Assembly: GCA_022616055.1 (NCBI GenBank)
Contig: JAKEFM010000164.1
Span: 1 to 52,227 of the forward strand
DNA from: Planctomycetota bacterium
GTDB lineage: Bacteria > Planctomycetota > UBA1135 > JAKEFM01
Length of the DNA: 52,227 nucleotides
Direction of reading: 5' to 3'
In this document: piece by piece, positions 17,200-24,161 of the stretch
How positions within the stretch are numbered: position 1 is the first letter of the stretch
Layout of the letters: the number at the start of each line of letters is the position of its first letter
Notes under the pieces: generated by a model
The model's input: the letters and a program-made list of their open reading frames with translations, nothing else
Told to the model about the DNA's origin: nothing
Databases searched by the model: none
Made by a program: the position numbers and the translations under genes

Positions 17200-18807
17200 A
17201 TGAAGGCCCTCCTCGCGGCCTCCTTCCTCCTCTCCGGACCTCGGAGCGCCCAGGAGGATCTCCTCCGGAACGGCGACTTCGAGAAGGGTTCGGCCAGGGA
17301 CATCCCGCAGTGGTCCGCCATCTATCCGCCGAGAGATTCCCCGCCCCCGGAGTTCTTCCACCCGAAGGAGGGCGCAAAGGTCGGCAAGCGCTGCGCCGCG
17401 ATCACGACGAAGGCGAACGGCGGGTACACCTCCTGGACCCAGATCGTCGACCCGGCGCCGAAGGAGGCGAAGGCGGCGAAGCTCGAGGGATGGATCCGCG
17501 CGGAGGCGACGAAGGAGGGGACGAGCGCGTCGGCCTCCCTTCTCCTCCTCTTCGTCGACGAGCGGGACGCCACGCTCGGCCTCCACCATTCGCAGAGGGT
17601 TCCGGCGACGTCGCCCTGGACCCGGGTCTCCGTCGAGGTTCCGGTGCCGACGGGGGCAAGGCGCTGGATGGTGCGGTGCGGCCTCTCCGGGAACGGGACC
17701 GCGTACTTCGACGACGTCCGCCTCACCGCCGGGACGTCGGTCGCCGACCAGGCCCAGGCGACCCTCGCGGTCGGCCACGGCCAGTTCGCGATGACGGCGG
17801 AGGGCGCCGCGGAGGAGCCCTGGATCCGCTTCTCGATCCCGTTCCCCTACGAGGGGCAGACTCCCCTCGCGATCCGCGTGAAGACCGATCCACCGAACCG
17901 GGCCGTCCGCCTCCAGGTCGACGAGGAGCGCGAGAACCGCCTCCTGCGGGTCGGTCTCAGGACCCTCGCCGCGGGCGAGAGCGTCCGAGTCTGGGCGGAC
18001 ACCTTCGTCCTCCTGCGCAGTCGCCAGCGCCCGACCGGAAAAGGGGCGGCGCTCCCCTCCCAGAAGGACCTCGTGCCGGCGGTGCAGGAGTACCTCCGTC
18101 CCGCGCCGGGAATCGACGCGGAGGATCCCGAGATCCGGAAGGTCGCCTCGGGCTTCCCGAGGAGCGACCTGCGGGACTTCGTGACCGAGATGTTCCGCTT
18201 CATGGACGGGGCGCTGAAGCGGGACGCCCAGGTCGCCGGCGGGCCCCAGGGAGCCAAGGAGGTCCTCGCGCGAGGGGGTGCCGTCTGCACCGGCAACGCG
18301 AACCTGGCGGCGTCGCTGCTGATCGCCGGGAGGATCCCCGCCCGCGTGCTCCCCTGCGTCATGATCGGACAGAAGCAGCAGGAGCACTACGTCGTCGAGG
18401 CCTGGACTCCCTCCCTCGGATGGTCGAAGCTCGAGAGCACGACGCGCATGTTCCCCCTCGACGACTCGAAGCACTTGATCCTGCGGATCGCGTATCCCGA
18501 CTCGCCTCGCTCGCAGGCGAGCGTGCCCCTCCACTGGCCCGTCGGCAGCCAAGGGACGAGGGCCCGCTACGACGGGGACCCGGGCGACGGATGCTGGCAG
18601 GCCGCGGAGGTCCTGACCACCTTCTCCCTCGACGCGGCGGACGCGGATCGGCTGGAGTCGGCCGCCCGGAAGGCCTTCGACGACCTCGTCGCGACGCCGT
18701 TCCAGGGGAGCGTCGTCCCGCTCGTCCGCGCGACGAAGCCGCCTCCCTCCCTCGGGGAGAAGGGGCGGAGGTTCCTCGAGGAGGTCGAGAAGCGGCTCGC
18801 GGAATGA
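17200..18807 (+). CDS. Exported protein with transglutaminase-like domain
   Basis: 535 residues. It has a short signal sequence (MKALLAASFLLSGPRSAQ). Residues about 20-175 look like a carbohydrate-binding jelly-roll (LLRNGDFEKG at the start, GNGTAYFDDVRLT at the end). A middle domain of unknown type follows. The transglutaminase-like core is at about 350-420: GGAVCTGNANLAASLL with candidate nucleophile Cys363, GRIPARVLPCVM, and EHYVVEAWTPSLGW with His396. This Cys-His-Asp fold is used by peptidases or crosslinking enzymes. The substrate is unknown, though cell-wall peptide or protein is likely given export. The ATG at 17200 gives the signal peptide. Confidence 0.78.
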   Translation: MKALLAASFLLSGPRSAQEDLLRNGDFEKGSARDIPQWSAIYPPRDSPPPEFFHPKEGAKVGKRCAAITTKANGGYTSWTQIVDPAPKEAKAAKLEGWIRAEATKEGTSASASLLLLFVDERDATLGLHHSQRVPATSPWTRVSVEVPVPTGARRWMVRCGLSGNGTAYFDDVRLTAGTSVADQAQATLAVGHGQFAMTAEGAAEEPWIRFSIPFPYEGQTPLAIRVKTDPPNRAVRLQVDEERENRLLRVGLRTLAAGESVRVWADTFVLLRSRQRPTGKGAALPSQKDLVPAVQEYLRPAPGIDAEDPEIRKVASGFPRSDLRDFVTEMFRFMDGALKRDAQVAGGPQGAKEVLARGGAVCTGNANLAASLLIAGRIPARVLPCVMIGQKQQEHYVVEAWTPSLGWSKLESTTRMFPLDDSKHLILRIAYPDSPRSQASVPLHWPVGSQGTRARYDGDPGDGCWQAAEVLTTFSLDAADADRLESAARKAFDDLVATPFQGSVVPLVRATKPPPSLGEKGRRFLEEVEKRLAE

Positions 18808-18865
18808 CGGCCGAGGGGCGCTCGGCCGAATCCCTTCCCGCGGTTCCGCCCCGCCCGCGCGCGGC

Positions 18866-20950
18866 TCAGCGCGAGGAGGAGGCTCCCACGGCGGCGGGCG
18901 CGCCCCCGCCAGAGGGGCGGACCCACCGGTCGAGCCAGTCGAGCTGCTCGCCGATCCAGGCCCGGGCGTTCTTGGGCTTGAGGATCCAGTGCCCCTCGTC
19001 GGGGAAGAGGACCATCCGGGAGGGGACCCCCTGCCGCTGGAGCGCGGTGAACAGCCCCATCCCCTCGCTCACGGGAACGCGGAAATCGAGGTCGCCGTGC
19101 GTGATGAGCGTCGGCGTCCGCATGTTCTTCGCGTAGGTGTGGGGGGACCACTTCGCGTAGGCCTCGGGGTTGTCCCACGGCGTCCCGCCGATGTCCCACT
19201 CCGGGAACCACAGCTCCTCCGTCGTCGAGTACTTCGCCGGGAGGTTGTAGACCCCCGCGTGGGTGACGATCGCCTTGAAGCGGTCCGTGTGGCCGTTGAT
19301 CCAGTTCGCCATGTAGCCGCCGAAGGAGGCCCCGGCGACGCAGAGGCGCTCGGGGTCGGCGATCCCCTGCTCGATCGCCCAGTCGACCGCCCGCATGCAG
19401 TCCTCGTAGCACGCCCCGCCCCAGTCCCGGCTGATCTGGTCCGTGAAGGCCTGGCCGAATCCGGTCGAGCCGTGGGGATTGGGCATCAGGACGACGTAGC
19501 CGCGCGCGGCGAAGACCTGCGGGTTCCAGCGCGAGGAGAAGGCGTCCAGCCACGCGCCTTGCGGGCCGCCGTGGACGAGGAGGAGGAGGGGGTGGCGCCT
19601 CGAGGGGTCGTACCGGGGGGGCTTCACCAGCCAGGCCTGGATCGAGGCCCCGAGGGCGCCCGGGAAATGCACCGACTCGACCGTGCCGAGGTCCTTCCTC
19701 GCGATCCAGTCCGCGGCGTGCCGGGTGAGCGGCCTCGGGTCCGATCCGTCCATTCCGAAGCGCCAGACCTCGTTCGGTTTCGTGAAGCCCGCGAAGCGCG
19801 CGGTGAAGAAGCCCCCCTGCGCGGAGACCCGGGTCTCCCAGACCGAGCGCTCCGAGAGGATCCTCCTCGAGGGCCCCCCCGCGAGGGGGATCGCCCAGAG
19901 GGCCCGGCGCCCCTCCTCCTCCGTGTTCGCGTAGATCGTCCTCGAATCGGGCGCCCACTCGACCTCGTCGATGGGTTGGTCGACGTCGGAGGCGAGGCTC
20001 GTCACGGTGCCGCTCGACCGGTCGATCAGCCCGAGGCGGAAGCGGTCGGACTCGAAGCCCGGCCTCTGCTGGAACCGGTAGGCGATCCACTTCCCGTCGG
20101 GGGAATAGGAGGCCGAGCCGTCCCATGCCGGGTTGGCGGCGGTCAGGTTCCTCGGCGCGGTGCTCCCGTCGACCGGGGCGACCCAGAGGTCGGCGTTCGT
20201 GCTCCACGCCTCGTCCCTCGAGGGCCCGCGGGTGAAGGCGATCTCCCTCCCGTCCGGCGAGAAGGCGTAGCCGTCGGGGCCGCCGAGGGAGAAGACGGGC
20301 GTGTCGGCGTCGTCGCCGAGGTTCACGTCGCGGGTCTTGCCGGTCGCGACCTCGACGACGAAGACGTGCGGGCGCTTCCCCTCCTGCCACTCGTCCCAGT
20401 GGCGATAGAGGAGGCGCTCGATCCGACGGATCTTCAGACCCGACTTCTCGATCTCCTCGGCCCGGCTGCGGTTGCCCGCGTCGTCCGCGGCGTCGGGGTA
20501 GACCTTGGAGGTGAAGGCGACGTGGGTGCCGGTCGGGGACCAGACCGGATCGGAGGCGCCCGTCGAGAGACTCGTCAGCGGCCGAGGCTCCCCTCCCTCG
20601 AAGGGGAGGAGCCAGACCTGGGAGGCTCCGCTGCGCGAGGAGACGAAGGCGAGCGTCCTCGAGTCGGGGGACCACCGCGGATGGTTCGCCCCCTTCTCGT
20701 GGTGTGTCAGCCGGCGGGGCTCCCCCCCTCCCGCAGGGACGAGCCAGATCTGGGTCGTCGCCTTCCACTCCTTCGGGTCGACCTCGGTCACCGTGTAGGC
20801 GACCCACTTCCCGTCCGGGGAGGGGCTCGGGTCGCCGACTCGGGGGAGCCCGATCATGTCGTCGGGGGTGAACGCGCGGGACGGGTCCCCCTGGGCGGGC
20901 GCGACGGCCGGTAGGAGGAGCGCCGCGAGGAGGAGGGGGGAGACTCTCAT
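18866..20950 (-). CDS. S9 family prolyl oligopeptidase-type serine peptidase
   Basis: 694 residues with signal peptide MRVSPLLLAALLLPAVAPAQ. A WD40-like beta-propeller (about 30-410) shows repeated SPDGKWVAY, WSPDSRTLAF and WSPTGTHVAF blades. The alpha/beta hydrolase domain follows: LLLVHGGPQ for the oxyanion region, GASFGGYMANW with nucleophile Ser542, GDLDFRVPVSEG for the Asp, and PDEGHW for the His. It resembles secreted acylaminoacyl- or dipeptidyl-peptidases of the S9C type and would degrade peptides in the periplasm or outside. The ATG at 20950 gives the signal peptide. The gene is convergent with the transglutaminase-like gene and divergent from the sigma factor gene. Confidence 0.93.
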   Translation of the reverse strand: MRVSPLLLAALLLPAVAPAQGDPSRAFTPDDMIGLPRVGDPSPSPDGKWVAYTVTEVDPKEWKATTQIWLVPAGGGEPRRLTHHEKGANHPRWSPDSRTLAFVSSRSGASQVWLLPFEGGEPRPLTSLSTGASDPVWSPTGTHVAFTSKVYPDAADDAGNRSRAEEIEKSGLKIRRIERLLYRHWDEWQEGKRPHVFVVEVATGKTRDVNLGDDADTPVFSLGGPDGYAFSPDGREIAFTRGPSRDEAWSTNADLWVAPVDGSTAPRNLTAANPAWDGSASYSPDGKWIAYRFQQRPGFESDRFRLGLIDRSSGTVTSLASDVDQPIDEVEWAPDSRTIYANTEEEGRRALWAIPLAGGPSRRILSERSVWETRVSAQGGFFTARFAGFTKPNEVWRFGMDGSDPRPLTRHAADWIARKDLGTVESVHFPGALGASIQAWLVKPPRYDPSRRHPLLLLVHGGPQGAWLDAFSSRWNPQVFAARGYVVLMPNPHGSTGFGQAFTDQISRDWGGACYEDCMRAVDWAIEQGIADPERLCVAGASFGGYMANWINGHTDRFKAIVTHAGVYNLPAKYSTTEELWFPEWDIGGTPWDNPEAYAKWSPHTYAKNMRTPTLITHGDLDFRVPVSEGMGLFTALQRQGVPSRMVLFPDEGHWILKPKNARAWIGEQLDWLDRWVRPSGGGAPAAVGASSSR

Positions 20951-21067
20951 GGGATCGTTCCCGGAGGGAAGGACGACGATAGCACGGTCGAAGACGGGCG
21001 GGGGGTGGAGAGCCCGTGTTCCGAACGGTCCCGCCGGAGCGACACTGGAGGGGTGGATCCGCCCCCC

Positions 21068-21583
21068 ATGTCCGAACCCTCCGACGAGGAGGCGGTCCGG
21101 AGAGCGCTCGGCGGCGACCGGGAGGCGTTCGACCTCCTGGTGACGCGGCACGCGCGCGCGGTGCTCGCCGTCGCGCGCCACCGGCTCCGGGACGCAGCCT
21201 CGGCGGAGGACGCGGCCCAGGAGGCGTTCCTCATCGTGTACCGCACCCTCGCCGAGCTGCGCGACCCGGCCCGATTCGGCGCCTACGCCGTGGGGGTCGC
21301 CCACCGGGTCTGCGCGAACCACTTCCGGAAGCTCCTCCGGCTCCCCGGGGAGCTCCCGGCGGAGGTCGAGTCCACCTCCTCCCCCTCTCGGGCAGCGGAG
21401 GCGGCCGACATGCTCGACGGGATGCCGTCGGACCTGCGCGAGATCGCACGCCTCAAGTACCTCGAGGGGTGCTCCTACGCCGAGATCGGCGGGCGCCTGG
21501 GCCTCTCCTTTCACCAGATCGACTACGGACTGCGCCGGGCGAGGCGGTGGGTGCGGGAACGGATGGGGGAGGCGTCGCGATGA
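21068..21583 (+). CDS. RNA polymerase ECF-type sigma factor
   Basis: 171 residues. Region 2 is FDLLVTRHARAVLAVARHRL...AEDAAQEAFLIVYRTLAEL (about 20-65). Region 4 is LREIARLKYLEGCSYAEIGGRLGLSFHQIDYGLRRAR (about 122-160). No region 3 is present, as in the extracytoplasmic function group. It directs RNA polymerase to its regulon. The ATG at 21068 is given; a GTG at 21053 has its purine run too close. The stop overlaps the anti-sigma start by ATGA, so the pair is co-translated and the membrane protein at 21580 is its likely inhibitor. Confidence 0.92.
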   Translation: MSEPSDEEAVRRALGGDREAFDLLVTRHARAVLAVARHRLRDAASAEDAAQEAFLIVYRTLAELRDPARFGAYAVGVAHRVCANHFRKLLRLPGELPAEVESTSSPSRAAEAADMLDGMPSDLREIARLKYLEGCSYAEIGGRLGLSFHQIDYGLRRARRWVRERMGEASR

Positions 21584-22329
21584 ACTGCGGGGAATTCGAC
21601 GACCTCTTCCAGCGCTACCTCGACGGGGAGCTGTTCCCGGCGGAGGAGGGCTCCGTCCAGGACCACGTCGCGGCGTGCCCTCGCTGCGCCCGGGAGCTGC
21701 GGCTCGCCGCCGAGGAGTGGCGGGCGCTCGTCGGAGCTTTCGCCCCGAGCGCCGCCGCGCAGCGGGTGGCCGGGCGCGTGCGGGCGGCCCTCGCGCCGCC
21801 TCCGGCGGTCCGGTGGAGACGCGTGGCGGGATTCGCGTTCGCGGCCGCCGGTCTCGCCGCGGCCCTCGTCCTCGCCCTCCGTCCCGATCGGTCGCCGGCG
21901 CCGGGACCGCTGTTCCTCCCCGAAGCCGCCGCCTGCGGCGACCCATGCGCCGTCCCCCTCGGAACGGGCTCGTGCGCGCTCCCGGAGATGAACTGCGGGG
22001 TCGAGGTCTCCCGGCAGACGCCGCACTGCACGCTCTCCCTCACCTCCTGCTCGACACGGATCGCGTCCCCCGCTCTCGGCGACTTCGTCGTGTCGGGGAC
22101 CGGCCGGGCCGAGGTCTGGCTGTTCCGTCCGGGCGACGCCGAGCCCGCGCTCCCTCCGCAGATCCTCGCGATCCGGGCCGCGACGGGGGCCCAGGGCATC
22201 GTCCTGATCGGGGACGGCGAGGTGCGGGTCGCGAACGCCAGCGGCGCGGTCCAGTCGGCTCGATCGACCGGGATCCTCCTCCGGCCGGGGGCGGCTCCGC
22301 AGGCGCTCGCCGCGAGCCCCCTCTACTGA
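21580..22329 (+). CDS. Membrane anti-sigma factor with zinc-finger head and Cys-rich extracytoplasmic region
   Basis: 249 residues. The N-terminal cytoplasmic part is a zinc-finger anti-sigma domain (ZAS): CGEFDDLFQRYLDGEL, then HVAACPRC with the His-x3-Cys-x2-Cys signature (about 28-35). One transmembrane helix follows at about 86-105 (VAGFAFAAAGLAAALVLAL). The outside part begins with a Cys-rich stretch (about 126-165: CGDPC, GSC, MNC, PHC, TSCS; six Cys) and ends in a FecR-like beta region (VVSGTGRAEVWLF..., GIVLIGDGEVRVAN). It should hold the ECF sigma factor and release it on an envelope signal. The Cys cluster suggests a thiol or metal input, but this is inference. Confidence 0.85.
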   Translation: MNCGEFDDLFQRYLDGELFPAEEGSVQDHVAACPRCARELRLAAEEWRALVGAFAPSAAAQRVAGRVRAALAPPPAVRWRRVAGFAFAAAGLAAALVLALRPDRSPAPGPLFLPEAAACGDPCAVPLGTGSCALPEMNCGVEVSRQTPHCTLSLTSCSTRIASPALGDFVVSGTGRAEVWLFRPGDAEPALPPQILAIRAATGAQGIVLIGDGEVRVANASGAVQSARSTGILLRPGAAPQALAASPLY

Positions 22330-22335
22330 CGCCGG

Positions 22336-23121
22336 TCAGAGGACGGCGCCGAGGTCCCGGAGGCGCGAGAGCGTCGTCTCGAGCGCGTCCCGGTCGACGC
22401 CGAGCGACGGAGCCAGCTCCTCCGGGGACCTCGTCCCGTCGAGGGCCTCCAGGAGGGAGCGCAGCGCATCCGGACACCGCGCGACGTTGACCTTGCCGCT
22501 GGGGGAGGCGGCAAAGAAGAGCCTCGACGGGGCGCGCGCCGAGAGGGGAACCTCCCCTCCCCGCAGGACGGCGGGGAGCACCGCCGGGACGTCCCAATCG
22601 AACTCGGCGATCCGGAGCCACGGACTGCGGCGGGGACGGGGAGAGGGCTCGCGGACCGCGCTCCAGGTCCGGGGCGCCGCCTCCGCCCGGAAGAGGGTCC
22701 CCTCGTAGCGGACGAGGTCCCGCCAGTAGGGGAGATCCCCGGGTCGTCCGTCCTCCTCCGGGGAGAGGGTCTCCTCGACGAGCCGGGCGATGGCGTCGGC
22801 CGATTCGGGGGAGCCGAGCCGGGCCCCGGCGAGGTATTCCCGGAAGGAGGGGCCCTCGAGCACCGAGAGTGGATCCCGCCCCGTCCGCGACGCGAGGGCC
22901 CGAGCGCCCGAGAAGAGCCGGACGATCCGCTCCCGGTAGAAGTGCCGCGCCATGAAGCGGGCCATCCGCTCGAGCCGGTCGCAGTCGACGAGGCGGAGGA
23001 CCTCCGCCTCGGCCGGGCCCACCCCCCGCTCCGGACTCGCCCGTCCTGCCAGGACCTCGCGGCGGAGAGGGCCGTCCGTGAGGACGCGGAGCAGGGCGTC
23101 GTGGAGGGTTCGCCCGTTCAC
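22336..23121 (-). CDS. Partner protein of the DUF692 enzyme: HvfC/BufC-like N-terminal part, PqqD/RRE-like C-terminus
   Basis: 261 residues, GTG start overlapping the enzyme's stop (GTGA), so the two are made together. The N-terminal part is helical (LERMARFMARHFYRERIVRLF, about 50-70; DLPYWRDLVRYEGTLFRAEA, about 129-148). The second block resembles the DUF2063/HvfC-type partners of multinuclear non-heme iron enzymes. Residues about 201-261 (LFFAASPSGKVNV..., then LLEALDGTRSPEELAPSL, then LETTLSRLRDLGAVL) have the spacing of a PqqD-like RiPP recognition element or other winged helix. It would bind the precursor peptide and present it to the enzyme. The family assignment rests on pattern and context only. 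Confidence 0.6.
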   Translation of the reverse strand: MNGRTLHDALLRVLTDGPLRREVLAGRASPERGVGPAEAEVLRLVDCDRLERMARFMARHFYRERIVRLFSGARALASRTGRDPLSVLEGPSFREYLAGARLGSPESADAIARLVEETLSPEEDGRPGDLPYWRDLVRYEGTLFRAEAAPRTWSAVREPSPRPRRSPWLRIAEFDWDVPAVLPAVLRGGEVPLSARAPSRLFFAASPSGKVNVARCPDALRSLLEALDGTRSPEELAPSLGVDRDALETTLSRLRDLGAVL

Positions 23122-23927
23122 GCCCTTCTTCCGAAGCGCTCCCGGATCCGCGCCATTCCCTCGAGGAGGGTCTCCGCGCGGAGGCTCGTCGAGAAGGCGT
23201 CGAAGGTGACCGCCCGCAGCCGCGGGGCGCGGTCGGCGACGAACTCGGCGAGGTCGAGGATCTCCGGGTCCGGCACCGCCGCCCCGATCCAGGGCTCGCC
23301 GAGCTCGGGATCGGGGACCGTCCCGGCGACGTGGATCTCGGTCACCGCCTCGAGCGGAAGCTCCTCGAGGAACGCCCGCGGCGAGCGGCCGGCGAACCGC
23401 GCCGTCAGCCACTCGTGGGCGACGTCGATCAGGAAGTCGCACCCGCTCTCCCCGAAGAACCGCCGGAGGAACTCCGCCTCCTCCATCTGCGGGACGGGCA
23501 GCCTCAGGTAGGTCGGGATCGGCTCGATCGCGAGGGGCGCGCCGAGCGCCTCGCGCAGGGCGCGCGCATTCCGCACGTAGTCCCCGAGGAGGTCCTCCGT
23601 GTAGATCGGGGGGAAGACGTAGTCGACGAAGCGTCCCCCGTCGGTCGTGTGGACGCGCTGGAGGTGCTCCGCCGCCCAGGGGGACCGGTACAGGGCGAGG
23701 AGGGATCGAGCGCGCTCCAGCGCCGGGCCCTCGACCGGTTCGGAGAGCTGGCCGAGGTAGTCGTGGAGGAGGAGCGTGAAGCGCTCCTTCACCCGGGGAA
23801 ACCACGGGTCGCCCGCCCGCGGCGGGTCGGCCATCGCCAGGTGGTCGAGGAGGTCCCCCGCGGCGAGCGTCGCCTCGCCCAGGTGGGGGTTGTAGAAGGC
23901 GCCGATCGAGAGTCGCCCCGCGTCCAT
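23118..23927 (-). CDS. DUF692/MNIO-family TIM-barrel enzyme, divergent
   Basis: 269 residues, close to the usual 270-290. DUF692 members use two or three irons to modify peptides, for example converting cysteines to heterocycles in methanobactin and bufferin maturation. Counterparts of the usual ligand positions are visible: His55 (LLLHDY for SLHGV), Glu87-His88 (AAEHL for SEHL), Glu135 (AIEP for the usual EN), Asp168 and His171 (LIDVAH for LDVNN), His199 (EIHVAG) and Asp243 (TFDAFS). The usual DTH motif after the HLAG block is not seen. The enzyme is therefore a distant member. It lies 33 bases after a terminator-like hairpin and has no strong Shine-Dalgarno, in contrast with the 15-codon ORF upstream. 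A plain sugar-phosphate isomerase-like barrel is the alternative reading. Confidence 0.72.
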   Translation of the reverse strand: MDAGRLSIGAFYNPHLGEATLAAGDLLDHLAMADPPRAGDPWFPRVKERFTLLLHDYLGQLSEPVEGPALERARSLLALYRSPWAAEHLQRVHTTDGGRFVDYVFPPIYTEDLLGDYVRNARALREALGAPLAIEPIPTYLRLPVPQMEEAEFLRRFFGESGCDFLIDVAHEWLTARFAGRSPRAFLEELPLEAVTEIHVAGTVPDPELGEPWIGAAVPDPEILDLAEFVADRAPRLRAVTFDAFSTSLRAETLLEGMARIRERFGRRA

Positions 23928-23959
23928 CGACGGGGACTCTAGGACCGCCCGCGCCTACG

Positions 23960-23984
23960 AAAAGGCCCGGCGCGAGGCCGGGCC
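23960..23984 (-). terminator. Terminator or attenuator between the 15-codon ORF and the MNIO gene
   Basis: On the minus strand an 8-bp perfect stem GGCCCGGC/GCCGGGCC with a 5-nt loop is followed by TTTT. It lies 42 bases after the stop of the 15-codon ORF and 33 bases before the enzyme start. It would let the short ORF be made in excess and the enzymes by read-through. Confidence 0.65.
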
Positions 23985-23998
23985 GTACCGGTTCGAGT

Positions 23999-24014
23999 GC
24001 CTCCACCTGGAGGC
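23999..24014 (-). other. Small inverted repeat between the 15-codon ORF and the terminator
   Basis: The 16-base sequence GCCTCCACCTGGAGGC (plus-strand reading) is a perfect palindrome apart from its central two bases and can form a short stem upstream of the terminator hairpin. It may compete with, or add to, the terminator. Only the sequence symmetry is seen. Confidence 0.4.
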
Positions 24015-24026
24015 GGATCAGTTGTG

Positions 24027-24074
24027 TCAGGTGGGCACGAGCTCGACCGCGTCGACGAGAACGATCTCGGGCAT
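24027..24074 (-). CDS. 15-residue peptide ORF, candidate RiPP precursor or leader peptide
   Basis: The ORF encodes MPEIVLVDAVELVPT. Its start is preceded by a perfect AAGGAG (24082-24087) at a 7-base spacing, one of the strongest ribosome sites in the window, and by a recognisable promoter. It is transcribed toward a DUF692/MNIO enzyme and its RRE-like partner, with a terminator-like hairpin in between. This is how RiPP precursor genes are often arranged. It has no Cys, unlike most known MNIO substrates; possible targets would be Asp8, Glu3, Glu11, Pro14 or the C-terminal Thr. Val, Leu and Ile make up 7 of 15 residues, so a branched-chain amino acid attenuation leader is a real alternative. 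It is too short for automatic gene callers. Confidence 0.55.
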   Translation of the reverse strand: MPEIVLVDAVELVPT

Positions 24075-24108
24075 GGGAGCGCTCCTTGTGGTCAGGACCG
24101 GTGCCTGG

Positions 24109-24136
24109 ATTTAATCATCGGGCTTCCCGATTTCAA
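24109..24136 (-). promoter_or_regulatory. Sigma-70-like promoter with internal palindrome, driving the peptide/MNIO unit
   Basis: On the minus strand TTGAAA (24131-24136) is separated by 16 bases from TTAAAT (24109-24114). It is an AT-rich island in a very GC-rich sequence. The expected start of transcription, near 24102, gives a leader of about 27 bases that contains the AAGGAG. The spacer holds a perfect inverted repeat ATCGGG-ctt-CCCGAT (24117-24131), well placed for a repressor. The mapping is by eye only. Confidence 0.55.
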
Positions 24137-24161
24137 GCGAGATTCTCCATCCGCCAGGCGG

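Noticed and set aside
23985-24014. tRNA-like T-arm text (GGTTCGAGTGC) on the plus strand
   Set aside because: No acceptor, D or anticodon arms could be placed around it, and the region folds as terminator hairpins.
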